Source of the DNA: Vandiemenella viatica
Taxonomy: Eukaryota; Arthropoda; Insecta; Orthoptera; Morabidae
Direction: 5' to 3'
DNA length: 64,000 nucleotides
Assembly (NCBI GenBank): GCA_031002005.1
Contig: CM061919.1
Span: 32,577,088-32,641,087, forward strand
The notes under the pieces were generated by a model. That model made no database searches. It was not told the origin of the DNA and was given only the letters and a program-made list of their open reading frames with translations. Positions 31,340 through 41,682 of the stretch are shown piece after piece (position 1 is the stretch's first letter; each line of letters begins with the position of its first letter). A program made the position numbers and the translations under genes.

Positions 31340-33067
31340 ATGTTTGGTGGAGATTATGGACAAGGTGGCCCAATCGGCCTCCCTGTCGGTAGTGCAGTTC
31401 ACGAGAATGGTATAGGTTCCAACATAGGAGAGGTAGTCGGTGAAGCGTTGAATACAGTGTTAAACTTAGACAACTCCACAAAAGTGCTACCATCATCAGA
31501 AGAAGAAATGCCTCTACAAAAGCAGCCCAACAAGCGCCTGCTCCGAGACATCGACAACACAACAGCAGTCGACAGCTCTGAAAAACTTCCAAGGGTGGAA
31601 GTTGGCAGAAACCAACATCAGCATCTCATCGCAGCAACACCGGCAATAGGAAGCAACACTACCCCAGTACCGACTTCGGTAAGTGATCAACGACCAAGCA
31701 CTGGCCCAGTGGTTAAAATAGCGAACAAATATGAATGGTATGACGGTGGCCCATATATTATTTTTGTAGAAAGCAAAGTGAGTAACGTTGGTAGACTACA
31801 TCCCATGGCAGTCGGCAAGCTGATCCACCATGAAGGCGAATTAGTAACCAAAAACATAGTGAACATTACTAAGTCAGGCAGAAATCGTATTAGAATCGAG
31901 ACAATTTCTGGTCCGAGTGCTAACGCCCTAGCCCAAAGCAAAATTTTCCCTATGCACAACATGGAAGCTTACATCCCCATTTCCTTAACAACCCGCCAAG
32001 GCATTGTAAGAAATGTAGACATTTCACTAACGGAAGAGGAGATAATACAAGTGATAAGATGTGACGTTCAAGTAGTACGAATAAGGCGATTCACCAAAAA
32101 TACAAGTGATACCGATAGAGACCAGAGAAGACCAATCCCAGTTTGTGCAATTACTTTCAAAGCGCAACGCCGTCCAGAATACGTGATAATCCATGGAGTG
32201 AGATGCCCGGTAGAACCGTACATCCCTTCGGTCCTTCAATGTTACCAATGTTTGAGGTTCGGTCATAATAGTAAACAATGTTGGAGTCAACCTAGATGTA
32301 GCCATTGTTCTGGAAACCACCATTTCAAAGAATGTAAAAATTCAGGACCACCTACTTGTGCCCATTGTAACAGGCCCCATCTCTCCACGGATCGCAACTG
32401 CCCTCAGTACCAAAAACAACTACAGATAAATAGGAAAAGATCTTACGAGGGAATATCTTACCAGGAGGCGCTATCAAGCATCGAACAAAATACTTATGCC
32501 ACAATAACAGCCGAACATTTGACACAGAATAGAGAGAGAACATTTTATAATCAAGCAACCAATCCTTCTATGATTAGAGCTACAAACAAAGTTATAAAAG
32601 TTCCAACCACAGTTCAGAATACCTTGAATCCACCACCAACAGCCCCTCTAAAGATACAAAGTCGATCAGAAGGCCCGCCACCACACCAACAGAAACCAAT
32701 GGTCAGAATAGAGAGCAAGGGTAAAGATCATAACTGGACACCTAGGGACACACAACGAACTACGCACAGAAATGCTTCCCAAGTACCGCCAGAACTTCTT
32801 ATGAGGGCACCAAACCAACCAGCATTCCCAATTACTAATAATCCCTATAGCCAAAACGCCCAAACAGCAAACGAATATCTAGTAGAAAAGATACAAAACT
32901 TGATCACAGTGATCTTACAAATGGCATTCTCCGGTAACTTACCACATAACATAAGAGACCTTATTGCCACTACGTTAATGGACTTCCCTCAGGGCCCTCC
33001 AATATCTCAGGAACAACATATAATAGAAGCTCAATCCCATCCTGGAACAACTCAACCTAACAACTAA
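31340..33067 (+). CDS. LINE ORF1 protein (gag-like, CCHC knuckles)
   Basis: An uninterrupted ORF of 575 codons starting at ATG 31340. The first 100 residues are low-complexity. A PRE_C2HC/RRM-like nucleic-acid-binding region precedes three CCHC zinc knuckles beginning at residue 301: CYQCLRFGHNSKQC, then CSHCSGNHHFKEC, then CAHCNRPHLSTDRNC. The C-terminal third is rich in Pro, Gln and Asn. Such proteins coat the LINE RNA and act as chaperones in the ribonucleoprotein particle. ORF2 starts 52 bases after the stop. Being open across 1.7 kb while ORF2 is frameshifted suggests a fairly recent insertion. Confidence 0.9.
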   Translation: MFGGDYGQGGPIGLPVGSAVHENGIGSNIGEVVGEALNTVLNLDNSTKVLPSSEEEMPLQKQPNKRLLRDIDNTTAVDSSEKLPRVEVGRNQHQHLIAATPAIGSNTTPVPTSVSDQRPSTGPVVKIANKYEWYDGGPYIIFVESKVSNVGRLHPMAVGKLIHHEGELVTKNIVNITKSGRNRIRIETISGPSANALAQSKIFPMHNMEAYIPISLTTRQGIVRNVDISLTEEEIIQVIRCDVQVVRIRRFTKNTSDTDRDQRRPIPVCAITFKAQRRPEYVIIHGVRCPVEPYIPSVLQCYQCLRFGHNSKQCWSQPRCSHCSGNHHFKECKNSGPPTCAHCNRPHLSTDRNCPQYQKQLQINRKRSYEGISYQEALSSIEQNTYATITAEHLTQNRERTFYNQATNPSMIRATNKVIKVPTTVQNTLNPPPTAPLKIQSRSEGPPPHQQKPMVRIESKGKDHNWTPRDTQRTTHRNASQVPPELLMRAPNQPAFPITNNPYSQNAQTANEYLVEKIQNLITVILQMAFSGNLPHNIRDLIATTLMDFPQGPPISQEQHIIEAQSHPGTTQPNN

Positions 33068-33119
33068 AACAAAAGGAGCCCTTTAACATAATAAGAAAGT
33101 AACCAAAGAAGTAATAACA

Positions 33120-33941
33120 ATGGATAAGAAAAATAACAACTCCACGGTATCCCAATATCTAAGTATCTTACAATGGAACGGAAGATCAGTTTGGGCGAAC
33201 AGAGAAAGCCTAATTTCAGCACTCACTCAAAACAATATCGACATAGCCATATTGTCAGAAACATGGTTCAAACCAAATAGAGAGGTCAGTTCCAAATCCT
33301 ACAAGGTGTACAGGAATGACAGACTGGATGGTAGAGGAGGAGTGGCGATATTGGTGCAACAGAATATTCCACACCAACCGATTAATCTCAATTTGAGCAA
33401 ATTACCCTTTCAAGCAGTAGCAATACGGATACGAACCACCCAGTCAACAGTCAACATCATTTCAATTTACTGCTGCCCAAAAACAAAAATCACTCCAAAC
33501 GACTGGACAAATCTTATCGGCCAAATAAACTCACCAATGATTCTGGCCGGCGATTTTAACGCACATAATCAGAGCTGGGGCTGTCACTACAACGACCTGA
33601 GAGGATTGACAATTAAGGATGTGGCAGAAGACAACAATCTGGTAATAGTAAATGACGGCAGCCCAACAATGGTCCCATCACCAAGAAGACTCAACTCGGC
33701 AGTGGACCTAACTCTCTGCTCCCCCAACCTGGCAACCATAGCGACATGGAGAGTGCTCAATGATTCATTGGGATCGGACCACTATCCGATACTTTTAAAT
33801 ATCGGATGCCCACTAATCAAAGAAACTGCAGCTCATCCAACAATCAGATGGAACGTCAATAGAGCCAACTGGAGACGAATTGAACAAAATTCCAAGGATA
33901 TCACAGAACAATCTACGGGAAACGAGAGCTATAAAAACTGA
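33120..33941 (+). CDS. LINE ORF2, endonuclease part
   Basis: The ORF starts at ATG 33120 and holds an APE-type endonuclease. LQWNGRSVWAN carries the active-site Asn and AILSETWF the catalytic Glu. YRNDRLDGRGGVAILV follows, then MILAGDFNAHNQSWG with the Asp-Asn pair, VDLTLCSPNL, and GSDHYPIL with the catalytic Asp-His. It cuts the target strand to expose the priming 3' end. The frame closes at 33941, and RT continues in another frame from about 33900, so a frameshift lies near 33900-33947. Confidence 0.9.
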   Translation: MDKKNNNSTVSQYLSILQWNGRSVWANRESLISALTQNNIDIAILSETWFKPNREVSSKSYKVYRNDRLDGRGGVAILVQQNIPHQPINLNLSKLPFQAVAIRIRTTQSTVNIISIYCCPKTKITPNDWTNLIGQINSPMILAGDFNAHNQSWGCHYNDLRGLTIKDVAEDNNLVIVNDGSPTMVPSPRRLNSAVDLTLCSPNLATIATWRVLNDSLGSDHYPILLNIGCPLIKETAAHPTIRWNVNRANWRRIEQNSKDITEQSTGNESYKN

Positions 33942-33946
33942 CAAAT

Positions 33947-35971
33947 GTGATTTCAGAGGCAGCAGACAAATCTATTCAACGAAAGGACTATCAAAACGCC
34001 AAGAAAAGTCGCCCACCAATATGGTGGAACCCAACATGTTCGAAAGCAATAGCCCAAAGAAGACTCGCTCTTAACTTATACAGAAAGAACCCCGACCTCC
34101 AACACTATATGTCTTATTTACAAATTAACGCACGAACAAAAAGAACGCTCAAAACGCAAAAGCGTCAGAATTGGATCCAATTCTGTGAAACATTGGGGAA
34201 GGATTCGAATATCTCTTCTGTTTGGTCTACGATTAGGAAGTTTAAAAATAATGGTTTCAACAGCGAAACCCCTAAAATTAGTACCACAACCCTTGAAGAC
34301 ATTGCAGACAAAATCGCTCGTTCCACAGTCCAGGAGGAGGACTCCAACTTCGCGCTAAACCCGCAAGAAGCATCGGACCACCAACTATGCACGCCATTTA
34401 CCATGACAGAACTACAACAAGCTTTAAAGCGATCCTCCTACTCTTCGCCTGGAATAGATGGAATCCATTACCCAATGTTAACAAACATGCCTCCAGCTGG
34501 CTTGCAGAGACTTCTAAACATCTTTAACAAGATTTGGATGAAAGAACCTATTCCAGCGGAATGGAGAACCCAGGTTATCATTCCAATACTAAAACAAGGA
34601 AAAGACCCCACCAAAGCGACTTCGTACAGACCGATATCATTAATGTCATGTGTAGGAAAAACACTAGAACGTCTCATCAAGAACAGATTAGAATGGTGGG
34701 TGGAGGCGAACAACCTGATTCCAAACTCACAATCCGGATTTCGTAAGGGGAAAAGCACACTAGACAACCTAGCGATCTTGACGTCGGACATTTACCTCTC
34801 ATTCTGCAACAAGCAATATTTGGGTGCGGTTTTCCTAGACATCCAATCAGCTTACGACAACGTCAGAATCCCTCATTTGATGCACAAACTGGAGACATTA
34901 GGGGTACCGATGAAACTTGTGAAAGGACTCTACTCCCTATTATCGGAGAGGATAATATATGTCAGCTCAAAGAAAAATCGAGTAGGTCCGCGTATTGTTA
35001 ATCAAGGGTTACCACAAGGAGCAATCCTCAGCCCACTCCTATTTTTACTATACATAAGTGATATAATCCACTCCATCCCAACGAAGATTATCTCACTCCA
35101 ATTTGCAGACGACGTGGTTATATATGCTAACGATGTGTCACAACAGGAAGTCCATAACCTATTGAACAAGGCAATTACAGCTCTCATCAAATGGCTACAC
35201 ACCAATGGTTTTGAACTTTCACTGGAAAAATCATCAGTAGTCTACTTTTCAAAGAGAATCACTCATGACTCGGACAGTATCCAAATAGGTCCATATAAAC
35301 TGGCACTTAAGAAACAAGCACGGTTCTTGGGAATGTTGCTGGACAGCCGCCTTAGCTGGTCCCAGCATATCGATCAGCTGATAGCAAAATCGAATTCCCG
35401 ACTAAATATAATAAGAATGGTGTCAGGTACTTGGTGGGGCTCCCACCCAAAAACGCTCCTACTACTTTACCGAACACTAATTAGATCGCTATTAGAGTAT
35501 GGTTCCATGTTTTACCAATATGCTAGAAAGAACGCTCTCAAAAAACTAGATAGACTTCAAGCAGCTTGCATAAGAGCTTGTGTCGGGGCAATACGCTCAA
35601 CCCCAATTAACGCACTATTAGTGGAGGCAGGAGAACCTCCCCTTCATATACGACGATCATATCTTGAGGAAAAATTCATAATGGAAAAATTGGTACTCAA
35701 TACCCACCCGCTCCACCATCGATTTGAAAGGATGCAAGCATTAGCGAACAAAGGAAAAAGCCAACTCAAGCTCCCGCTTCTAAATGCTTACAAACTTTGG
35801 TCTAAATATAAAGATAAAGTAGCTTCTTACGACATACACCCCATCTTTCAAGAACCATACGAACTCCGACTAGAAGAAATCCACATACACTTTCTGGAAG
35901 GAGACATAAATCCCACCTTAAACCAGAAACTAAATAGACTCCTCGCAGAGATAGGGAAAAAACACAGTTAA
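33947..35971 (+). CDS. LINE ORF2, reverse transcriptase part
   Basis: An open frame of 674 codons. RT motifs in order are SSPGIDGIHYPML, TSYRPISLMSCVGK, SQSGFRKGKSTLDNL, VFLDIQSAYDNVR with the first catalytic Asp, GLPQGAILSPLLF, and LQFADDVVIY with the Asp pair near residue 386. The thumb ARFLGMLLDSRLSW follows, then an LLEYGSMFY segment. The frame stops at 35971 after an A run of six (about 35958-35963). The RNase H domain continues at once in another frame, so a single inserted A probably separates them. The upstream neighbour is the endonuclease of the same ORF2. Confidence 0.9.
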   Translation: MISEAADKSIQRKDYQNAKKSRPPIWWNPTCSKAIAQRRLALNLYRKNPDLQHYMSYLQINARTKRTLKTQKRQNWIQFCETLGKDSNISSVWSTIRKFKNNGFNSETPKISTTTLEDIADKIARSTVQEEDSNFALNPQEASDHQLCTPFTMTELQQALKRSSYSSPGIDGIHYPMLTNMPPAGLQRLLNIFNKIWMKEPIPAEWRTQVIIPILKQGKDPTKATSYRPISLMSCVGKTLERLIKNRLEWWVEANNLIPNSQSGFRKGKSTLDNLAILTSDIYLSFCNKQYLGAVFLDIQSAYDNVRIPHLMHKLETLGVPMKLVKGLYSLLSERIIYVSSKKNRVGPRIVNQGLPQGAILSPLLFLLYISDIIHSIPTKIISLQFADDVVIYANDVSQQEVHNLLNKAITALIKWLHTNGFELSLEKSSVVYFSKRITHDSDSIQIGPYKLALKKQARFLGMLLDSRLSWSQHIDQLIAKSNSRLNIIRMVSGTWWGSHPKTLLLLYRTLIRSLLEYGSMFYQYARKNALKKLDRLQAACIRACVGAIRSTPINALLVEAGEPPLHIRRSYLEEKFIMEKLVLNTHPLHHRFERMQALANKGKSQLKLPLLNAYKLWSKYKDKVASYDIHPIFQEPYELRLEEIHIHFLEGDINPTLNQKLNRLLAEIGKKHS

Positions 35972-36828
35972 AATATACACAGACGGCTCAAAGAATTCCG
36001 AGGAAAACAGAGTAGGAGCAGCTTTCTTCTGTCCCAACACTAATCATTCAGCTCAATTCTCGCTACATGAAGAAACATCTATTTTCACAGCTGAAGCGAA
36101 AGCCATACTGGAGGCGGTTAAGTATAGCCAAATGATCCAAGCGGACAAAAGCATCATATTAACGGACTCCATGAGTGTCTTAAAACGGCTACATAACAAC
36201 ACGTGGAATTATCACCTCCCGATGACGATCTTAGAAATTAGGAAACAAATAAAAAGCAGTAAAGAACGGGGAATCACTACCTACCTGCTATGGGTTCCAG
36301 CTCACAAAGGTATAAAATACAATGAACAAGTGGATACTTTAGCAAAACAGGCCATCCTCAACGGATTTAAAGATGGTATGAACCTCCCGACGTCAGATAT
36401 AATTCACACAATCAAAAAACGAGCCAAAGAAAAATGGCAAGAAGAATGGAGAACATCTCTAACCACCAAAGCATCGCACTATGGAAACATCCAACCAAAC
36501 TATTCCACCTCAACCTTGGTTTTATAAATGGATCACAAGCAGACGACTAACAACAATGATTTCCAGGCTGCGGTTCAACCACGGAAGATTCCCCAGCCAC
36601 CTCTATCGACTAGGTCTGAGAGAATCTCCTCTCTGTGATTGTTCAGATCAGACTATAGGAGACACCAACCACATTATATTTTCCTGTAGAAAATTTAAAC
36701 GGGCCCAGGATACCATGATCAAGGATTTAGTCAACATAATAATCCCTCTTCCTACCAACCTAATCCTACTCCTAGTTAGCGATGACAAAGCAGTGTACAA
36801 CAGCCTTATTAGATTCCTAAAAAATTGA
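35964..36828 (+). pseudogene. LINE ORF2, RNase H and C-terminal part
   Basis: The RNase H domain begins KIYTDGSKN (first catalytic Asp) at about 35970. It continues with an FTAEAKAILEAV segment (catalytic Glu), ILTDSMSVL (Asp) and LWVPAHKGI (conserved His). After a second frameshift near 36500-36525 the C-terminal region follows: RLRFNHGRFPSHL, and CDC...TNHIIFSC, the CCHC-like cluster seen in I and Jockey relatives. RNase H removes template RNA from the cDNA hybrid. The residues look complete, but the frame is broken. Confidence 0.85.
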
Positions 36829-37143
36829 AATATAGAAATCTAAGACCTCATCATCAAAAAATAAAAATGTCAATAAGCATAAAATGAATTGTATAAACGA
36901 CTACTGCGATTCGGCTTTATACCTGAAAGACTTTAATTACGTTTAGATAAATTCTATTTAAAATTGTAACCAATATAATCAAAATTGTAAGTAGCTTAAG
37001 TATAACGATAATTAACAGGTGCAATATAATAATAAGTATAATCAAGCATGTTATTAGTTAACGATAATGAATCATGTTACAAGTGATGGCTGTATGGTTA
37101 CATAACCGAATGTCAATAAATAAATAAATAAAATAAATAAATA

Positions 37144-37154
37144 AAATTTCGATA
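37144..37154. other. Target-site duplication AAATTTCGATA (right)
   Basis: Matches 31124-31134 exactly and follows the AAATA tail of the I-like LINE. Confidence 0.8.
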
Positions 37155-37386
37155 AGAAACAAAACTTATCATTTAGTATAGAAGTCAATTTTCTCTGCAC
37201 TGTACTATTCATTTGTGTCTGTATAAAAGTTTCTGGCACCAATTTGTCTTCCTTTTTGACATGCCTTACGGACGTAAACCTGGCCTAAGGTGCAGGTCTA
37301 GAAGACAATGTGCTGCTATTAGATTATAAGATTCAGATGCTCATTTTGAAAAAAGAAGAAAAAACCAAGTTGAAAAAAAGCTGCCA
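37155..37386. other. No gene seen
   Basis: Unassigned sequence between the LINE and a microsatellite. Confidence 0.4.
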
Positions 37387-37445
37387 TCAGTTAACCCCCC
37401 CCCCCCTCCCTCCCTCCCACACACACACACACACACACACACACA
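37387..37445. repeat. C-run, CCCT repeat and (CA)n microsatellite
   Basis: A run of C residues is followed by CCCT units and then about thirteen CA dinucleotides, ending near 37445. Confidence 0.9.
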
Positions 37446-38690
37446 TCCCCGCACCTTCGCTTACTTACTTTTCTGTTTTTAAATATGTTGTAAATTGATT
37501 CTCTTCATGAGACAGATTAGACGATAGGATGATATAATGATGGCTTTCCATCATATTATGTCGACTCGGTGTTGTTTGGGACAAATCTTACGTTGCTAAC
37601 AGTTTTCTATATCCAATTCTGGCAATGAAACTCCAAGTCCACGCGTACGCAGTCGCAGGTAACAGCTAGTTAAATATAATATTGAATTCCACCTCCTATG
37701 TAAGTGCCATATATCATATCAACGGGAATGTCAGGTCTTCTGAATTTAGAAAATTTTTAATATATTTTACGATTTGGAAACGACTGTAAACATTGTTTTG
37801 GTAAAACGATTCTCTAAATTTCCACGTTACACCAATCATACGTTGCACGAAGGAACTTCGTCCAATAGACAACGTGTTAATGCTGGGGTCGTGAGATCGA
37901 ATCTACAGACAGTTAAAAAAATTCTTTATATCTCTCTCGGTTATTTCAACGCACGTAACATTTATGTGTGAAATATAAAGTGTAAACGTATATTGCAGAC
38001 AGCAATTAAAACATTTTTCAAAAAATCTAGTGCAACACTATTAACTATGAGAGCAACAATGTAATTAAAGTAATACGACCCTTAATGTCTGAACTACTTA
38101 GAACATCTCACATAGGCTACATACAAACTTGCGTATATTACCTAGAACGCTTATCTTGTATAAACTTTTATTATAACGAATTTTCTGGAGTTTTATGTTC
38201 CTAAAACAGAGAGATTAGCAATAACTGGTGACCATTCCATATTTTAAAAATGGTATCTTATAGCTTTGAACCTATAAACAACGTCTTATGCTTTCTTCTT
38301 GAGTCCCAGCGCCAGTACGATTTTATTTTCCGTAATCCGTTGTTTCAACGCATTTCATCCTGAACTAGGCAGATCTTCTCACAACGATTTCGATTTTGCG
38401 CAACATGTTGGAGAGTCTTTTAATAATTCATTTTTCATTCTTAAACTCACAAATCCATATAAATTGTGAGCAATCAAATTTTTTTTTCCCCTTCTCTGAG
38501 AGATAATACTGGGTTGATGTTTAATACTAGAAGATTTCACATTTAGTACCGTCTCTGATTTTCAGATTAACTTTGTTTTGACCAAAAATTGTCGCAATGT
38601 GACACAGAAAGAAGAATCATGTTTTTTTAGAGCTTTCAGACTTCACTCGAATCCTCTACAGAAGTTTTAAAATGCGCACACTACATTTAT
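37446..38690. other. No gene seen
   Basis: About 1.2 kb of AT-rich sequence with no supported gene, repeat or recognisable element. It could include 5' noncoding sequence of the hAT remnant that follows. Confidence 0.4.
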
Positions 38691-38761
38691 AAGTAATTTC
38701 AAGGGCAGCGCGTGCCTAGACAAGCAAGAGAGATAGTAACGCCATCTCTTAGCAACAAGCG

Positions 38762-38847
38762 GAATCTTCCACGCGCTTCGAGTCTAGACTAGAACCTTCC
38801 TTATCAATATAAAAGGAGTGCGTCGGCGCGATGTGAGTCAGTTCAGT
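38762..38847 (+). promoter_or_regulatory. Heat-shock-like promoter: two HSE palindromes, TATA, initiator
   Basis: GAATCTTC (38762-38769) and GAACCTTC (38792-38799) both fit GAAnnTTC, the heat-shock-element palindrome. TATAAAAGG lies at 38808-38816 and the arthropod initiator TCAGT at 38838-38842, about 31 bases downstream of the TATA start, the usual spacing. An ATG follows at 38942. The elements are seen; heat inducibility is inferred. Confidence 0.5.
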
Positions 38848-38941
38848 AGATTGTGAAGGTATTGTGCATTTGTTTGTGTCGTGCGCGTGCGATATCCACA
38901 ATTGTTGTGTCGAGTTCCATAATTGTTACGATTTTTGCATA

Positions 38942-39400
38942 ATGTCACAAAAACGTAAAGTTGATAGATAGTAAGTGCAGAGTTTTTCAGTCTAAATGGG
39001 AAATTGCATATTTTTTCATAGAATGGAAAGGTAAACCACTGTGTTTTATTTGCAATCAATCAGTTGCTGTTTGTAAGGAGTTTAACTTGAAGAGACACTA
39101 TGATACGAATCATAAATCAAAATTCGATTGTTACACTGAAAAAATAAGAATGGACTCATTGTCATCTTTAAAATCTAAACTTCAAGGTCAACAATCATGT
39201 TTCCTAAGCTAATACTGAGAGCGAAGATACCCTGAAATCAAGTTTATTATTGTATTAGATGCATCACTGATGGTGATTTTATTAAGGACTGTATGTTGAA
39301 AGTTGCCTATGTTTCATTTCTATCTGAAAAAATTTAATATACGGCCCTCTGCAAAATAGAATTTGACACCTATGTTATATAGGAACCGCAAGTGAAAACA
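38942..39400 (+). pseudogene. hAT-family transposase start (GTF2IRD2-like), decayed
   Basis: The ATG at 38942 opens a short basic peptide (KRKVD), and a stop comes ten codons in because of a GATAGATAG stutter. The frame then reads CRVFQSKWEIAYFFIEW, followed by LCFICNQSVAV and KRHYDTNH, a C-x2-C...H-x4-H zinc finger. This N-terminal layout is typical of GTF2IRD2/ZBED-type hAT proteins. A later DGDFIKDCML segment near 39270-39300 matches the next conserved stretch of that family before decay. The rest of the transposase is absent. TIRs were not found. Confidence 0.65.
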
Positions 39401-40190
39401 GAAAACATGATTTTCATGCAAGGTTTATATTCTGATAACGTTCAACACTGCCATGATCCGTAGACTCATCGAGGCTGGCAATGGGAGGGCAAGAAGTTTT
39501 TTATATTTTTTTTTATTTTTTTATTGCAAACTAGCCCAAAACACTGTCAAAAATGACGGGATTAACGGAGTATTATGGTAATTTATTTATCTGCAGTTGC
39601 TTTAATAAATAGAATTGTTATAAAATAAAGCTCATTGTAATTTATCGTCCCTTGTGCTATAAAAAAAAGCATAAATTGTCAACTTGGTCCAGGATGCATT
39701 TCAGCCTAATCCAAACTCCGCTAATATTGCCGCTACAAAAGCAAAGCTTGAATCACAGGCGAATTAATACACTCCCAGTATCGCATGTCAGTGTCACCAT
39801 GTATCGCTATATAAACTTGATTCCAAATCTTCACAGGTTCTTACACCTTTCTTTCTTATTACCTGTGATGAAGATCGATGATTTTACGGCTGAAACAGCT
39901 TACATAGGCTGAAATAATGACCCAAGTGAAAAAGAAAATTGTTAAAATTGAATCCTAACAACTTACGCTATGCCACGTAATATTTAATTGTGGTTTAGGC
40001 CTCATATATCGCAAATAGTTTGGAACTTCTTTCATTCAAACCATGTAATGATTTCAGTAAATTAATATGCCAATTTGATCGAAATATATAACTTTCTTTA
40101 AGTGTTTTGACAATTAATTTATTAGCAATTGCTTAATACTAAATAGAATTGTTATAAAATAAAATTCAATGTAATTCCTCGTGCCTTGCG
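39401..40190. other. No gene; two short repeat families
   Basis: A block of about 65 bases with AATAGAATTGTTATAAAATA occurs at 39593-39658 and again at 40128-40193. A second block at about 39925-40085 (CTATGCCACGTAATATTT) matches 60585-60725 in the same orientation. Neither is coding. Confidence 0.6.
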
Positions 40191-40269
40191 AGTAGACGGG
40201 GTTTGCGGGTGATGGCCTAATGGGCTCCTATGGAGGGGGGGGGACGGCCCACACACTGGACCAAAAAGG

Positions 40270-40600
40270 TGTAATCGATACCTCCTCAACGTCCCCTCCT
40301 TGTAACTAATACCCCCCACCCCGCACTTTCTCCACTAACCTCAATTCCCCCTCGTTATAACCTGATACGCTGCCGCTGACCTTGAAACCGATACTCCCCT
40401 TCTCCACTAACCTCAGTTCCCCCTCATTGTAATCGATACAGGTGTTGCGGAGTAACCTAATACTCTGCCGCTGACCTTGAACTTGATACCCTGTGCAGGC
40501 GTTCCGGTGTAATCTGATACCCCACGCAGCTGTTCTGGTGTAACCCGAAACCTTGCTGCTGACCTTGTAATCGATACTCCGAACCGAGAACAGTAGGCGG
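40270..40600 (+). repeat. Degenerate minisatellite (GATACCCC / GCTGACCTTG units)
   Basis: Imperfect units combine (G/A)(A/T)AACC(T/C)GATAC, a CCCC(T/G) run, GCTGACCTTG and CTCCACTAACCTCA. Units recur from about 40270 to 40590 at irregular spacings. The minus strand stays open for 125 codons across the array and would encode a repeated GYNEGELRLVEK peptide, which I take as a by-product of the repeat. Confidence 0.65.
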
Positions 40601-40690
40601 TATACCTGGAAAACCAGTGCGGGTGGTGAACAAAAATAGGTTCCGCTACCTGGATATGTGCTGCCGTATCTGGGGTAAGACAATCACGTA

Positions 40691-41436
40691 TTTAAACTTG
40701 GCTAGTCGACTCACGCCCTTTGATTGGTATTAGTAATATAGTAATTAAGAATTAGGACATTCTGGCTACAGTTCTTGAATTGAAGTTTAATAATAATAAT
40801 AATAAATAACTAAATTTTGGTGTTTGTATAAATAAAAACACATTGTATTTAATTAGATTTTTTATTTCACCTACCATTGGGCAATTAAAAATACATTTTC
40901 AATGGCACATAAAGCATTACAAAATATGTATCCTTTACAAAGTTTTATCAAATTATTTTTCTTGAGTTCTCGTAGTGGTGGACGTCCTAAATCTTCAATA
41001 TTGTAGCAGACTTTCTTCCTGATAATCTTCTGGAACCACCTAGTCTTCTCAGTCCTTTAATATGTATAATTGGGTCATCTTCATTGGAAATTGCATCTAA
41101 ATTAGTACATAGTCTACTGAAAGTTATACCAGTAACGTTCTAGGGTATTCCATGATAATTATGTGTCAGTCATCTAACTATTGGTACGTTACCTCCACAT
41201 CTTGGTGACTTTACAGAAATGCAGTGTGTAGCGATAATGGTGTCTGAACGTACTATATACACGGTAACGTCTTTGAAAATAAACTTTCCGTCTTTCATCT
41301 TGAATCCCTGTGCGCCCAGGAAGATGGTAGTCATGATACTGCGTGGTGGCGTCAGCGTCAGCGTATTCTGGTGTAGCATTGCTACTATATCTTTGCAGTC
41401 CCTGGATTAATCCTTCTACTACGGTCTCTTGGTGAT
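40691..41436. other. Unassigned stretch
   Basis: Mostly AT-rich. An (AAT)n run lies near 40790-40806. The minus strand from about 41070 to 40890 has a clean frame containing EDLGRPPLREL, which I cannot assign. It could be part of the Polinton's far end or of another element. Confidence 0.3.
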
Positions 41437-41682
41437 TTTTTTTTTTTTTTTTTTTTGACATGGCTTTTTGGATAAGTCGTGAGGTTATTGGTACCGCCAC
41501 GGCAATAATCTCCTAGGTTACATTGTCCCTAGAGTGCAGGGAAGTTTTTGCGCTTAGCGCATCTCCTTCCAAGTCATGAAAGGTTGTCATCAGTGTAGGG
41601 CTAGCATTGTTCGACTTGCCAGGTCTTGTTTGTTTGCATAAATTAATTTGGAGTAGCATCATTTACCAGTTTTACTGGCCAT

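Larger units (their letters stand above)
31135..37143 (+). mobile_element. Full-length I-like LINE (6.0 kb)
   Basis: The element runs from just after the left duplication to an AAATA/AAATAA tail at about 37115-37143. It carries a 5' UTR (31135-31339), a gag-like ORF1 with three zinc knuckles, and an ORF2 with APE endonuclease, RT, RNase H and a cysteine-containing C-terminus. That domain set is characteristic of the I clade and relatives. ORF1 is intact; ORF2 has about three frameshifts. 36829-37114 is its 3' UTR. Confidence 0.85.

Noticed and set aside
35958..35971. Programmed ribosomal frameshift before RNase H
   Set aside because: The A run is there, but the shift needed is +1 (or -2), the heptamer is not in the register for -1 slippage, and other frameshifts occur elsewhere in ORF2. 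A single inserted A is simpler.
39593..40193. LTR pair of a retrovirus-like element
   Set aside because: The two 65-base blocks are too short, have no TG...CA ends, and enclose no gag-pol sequence.
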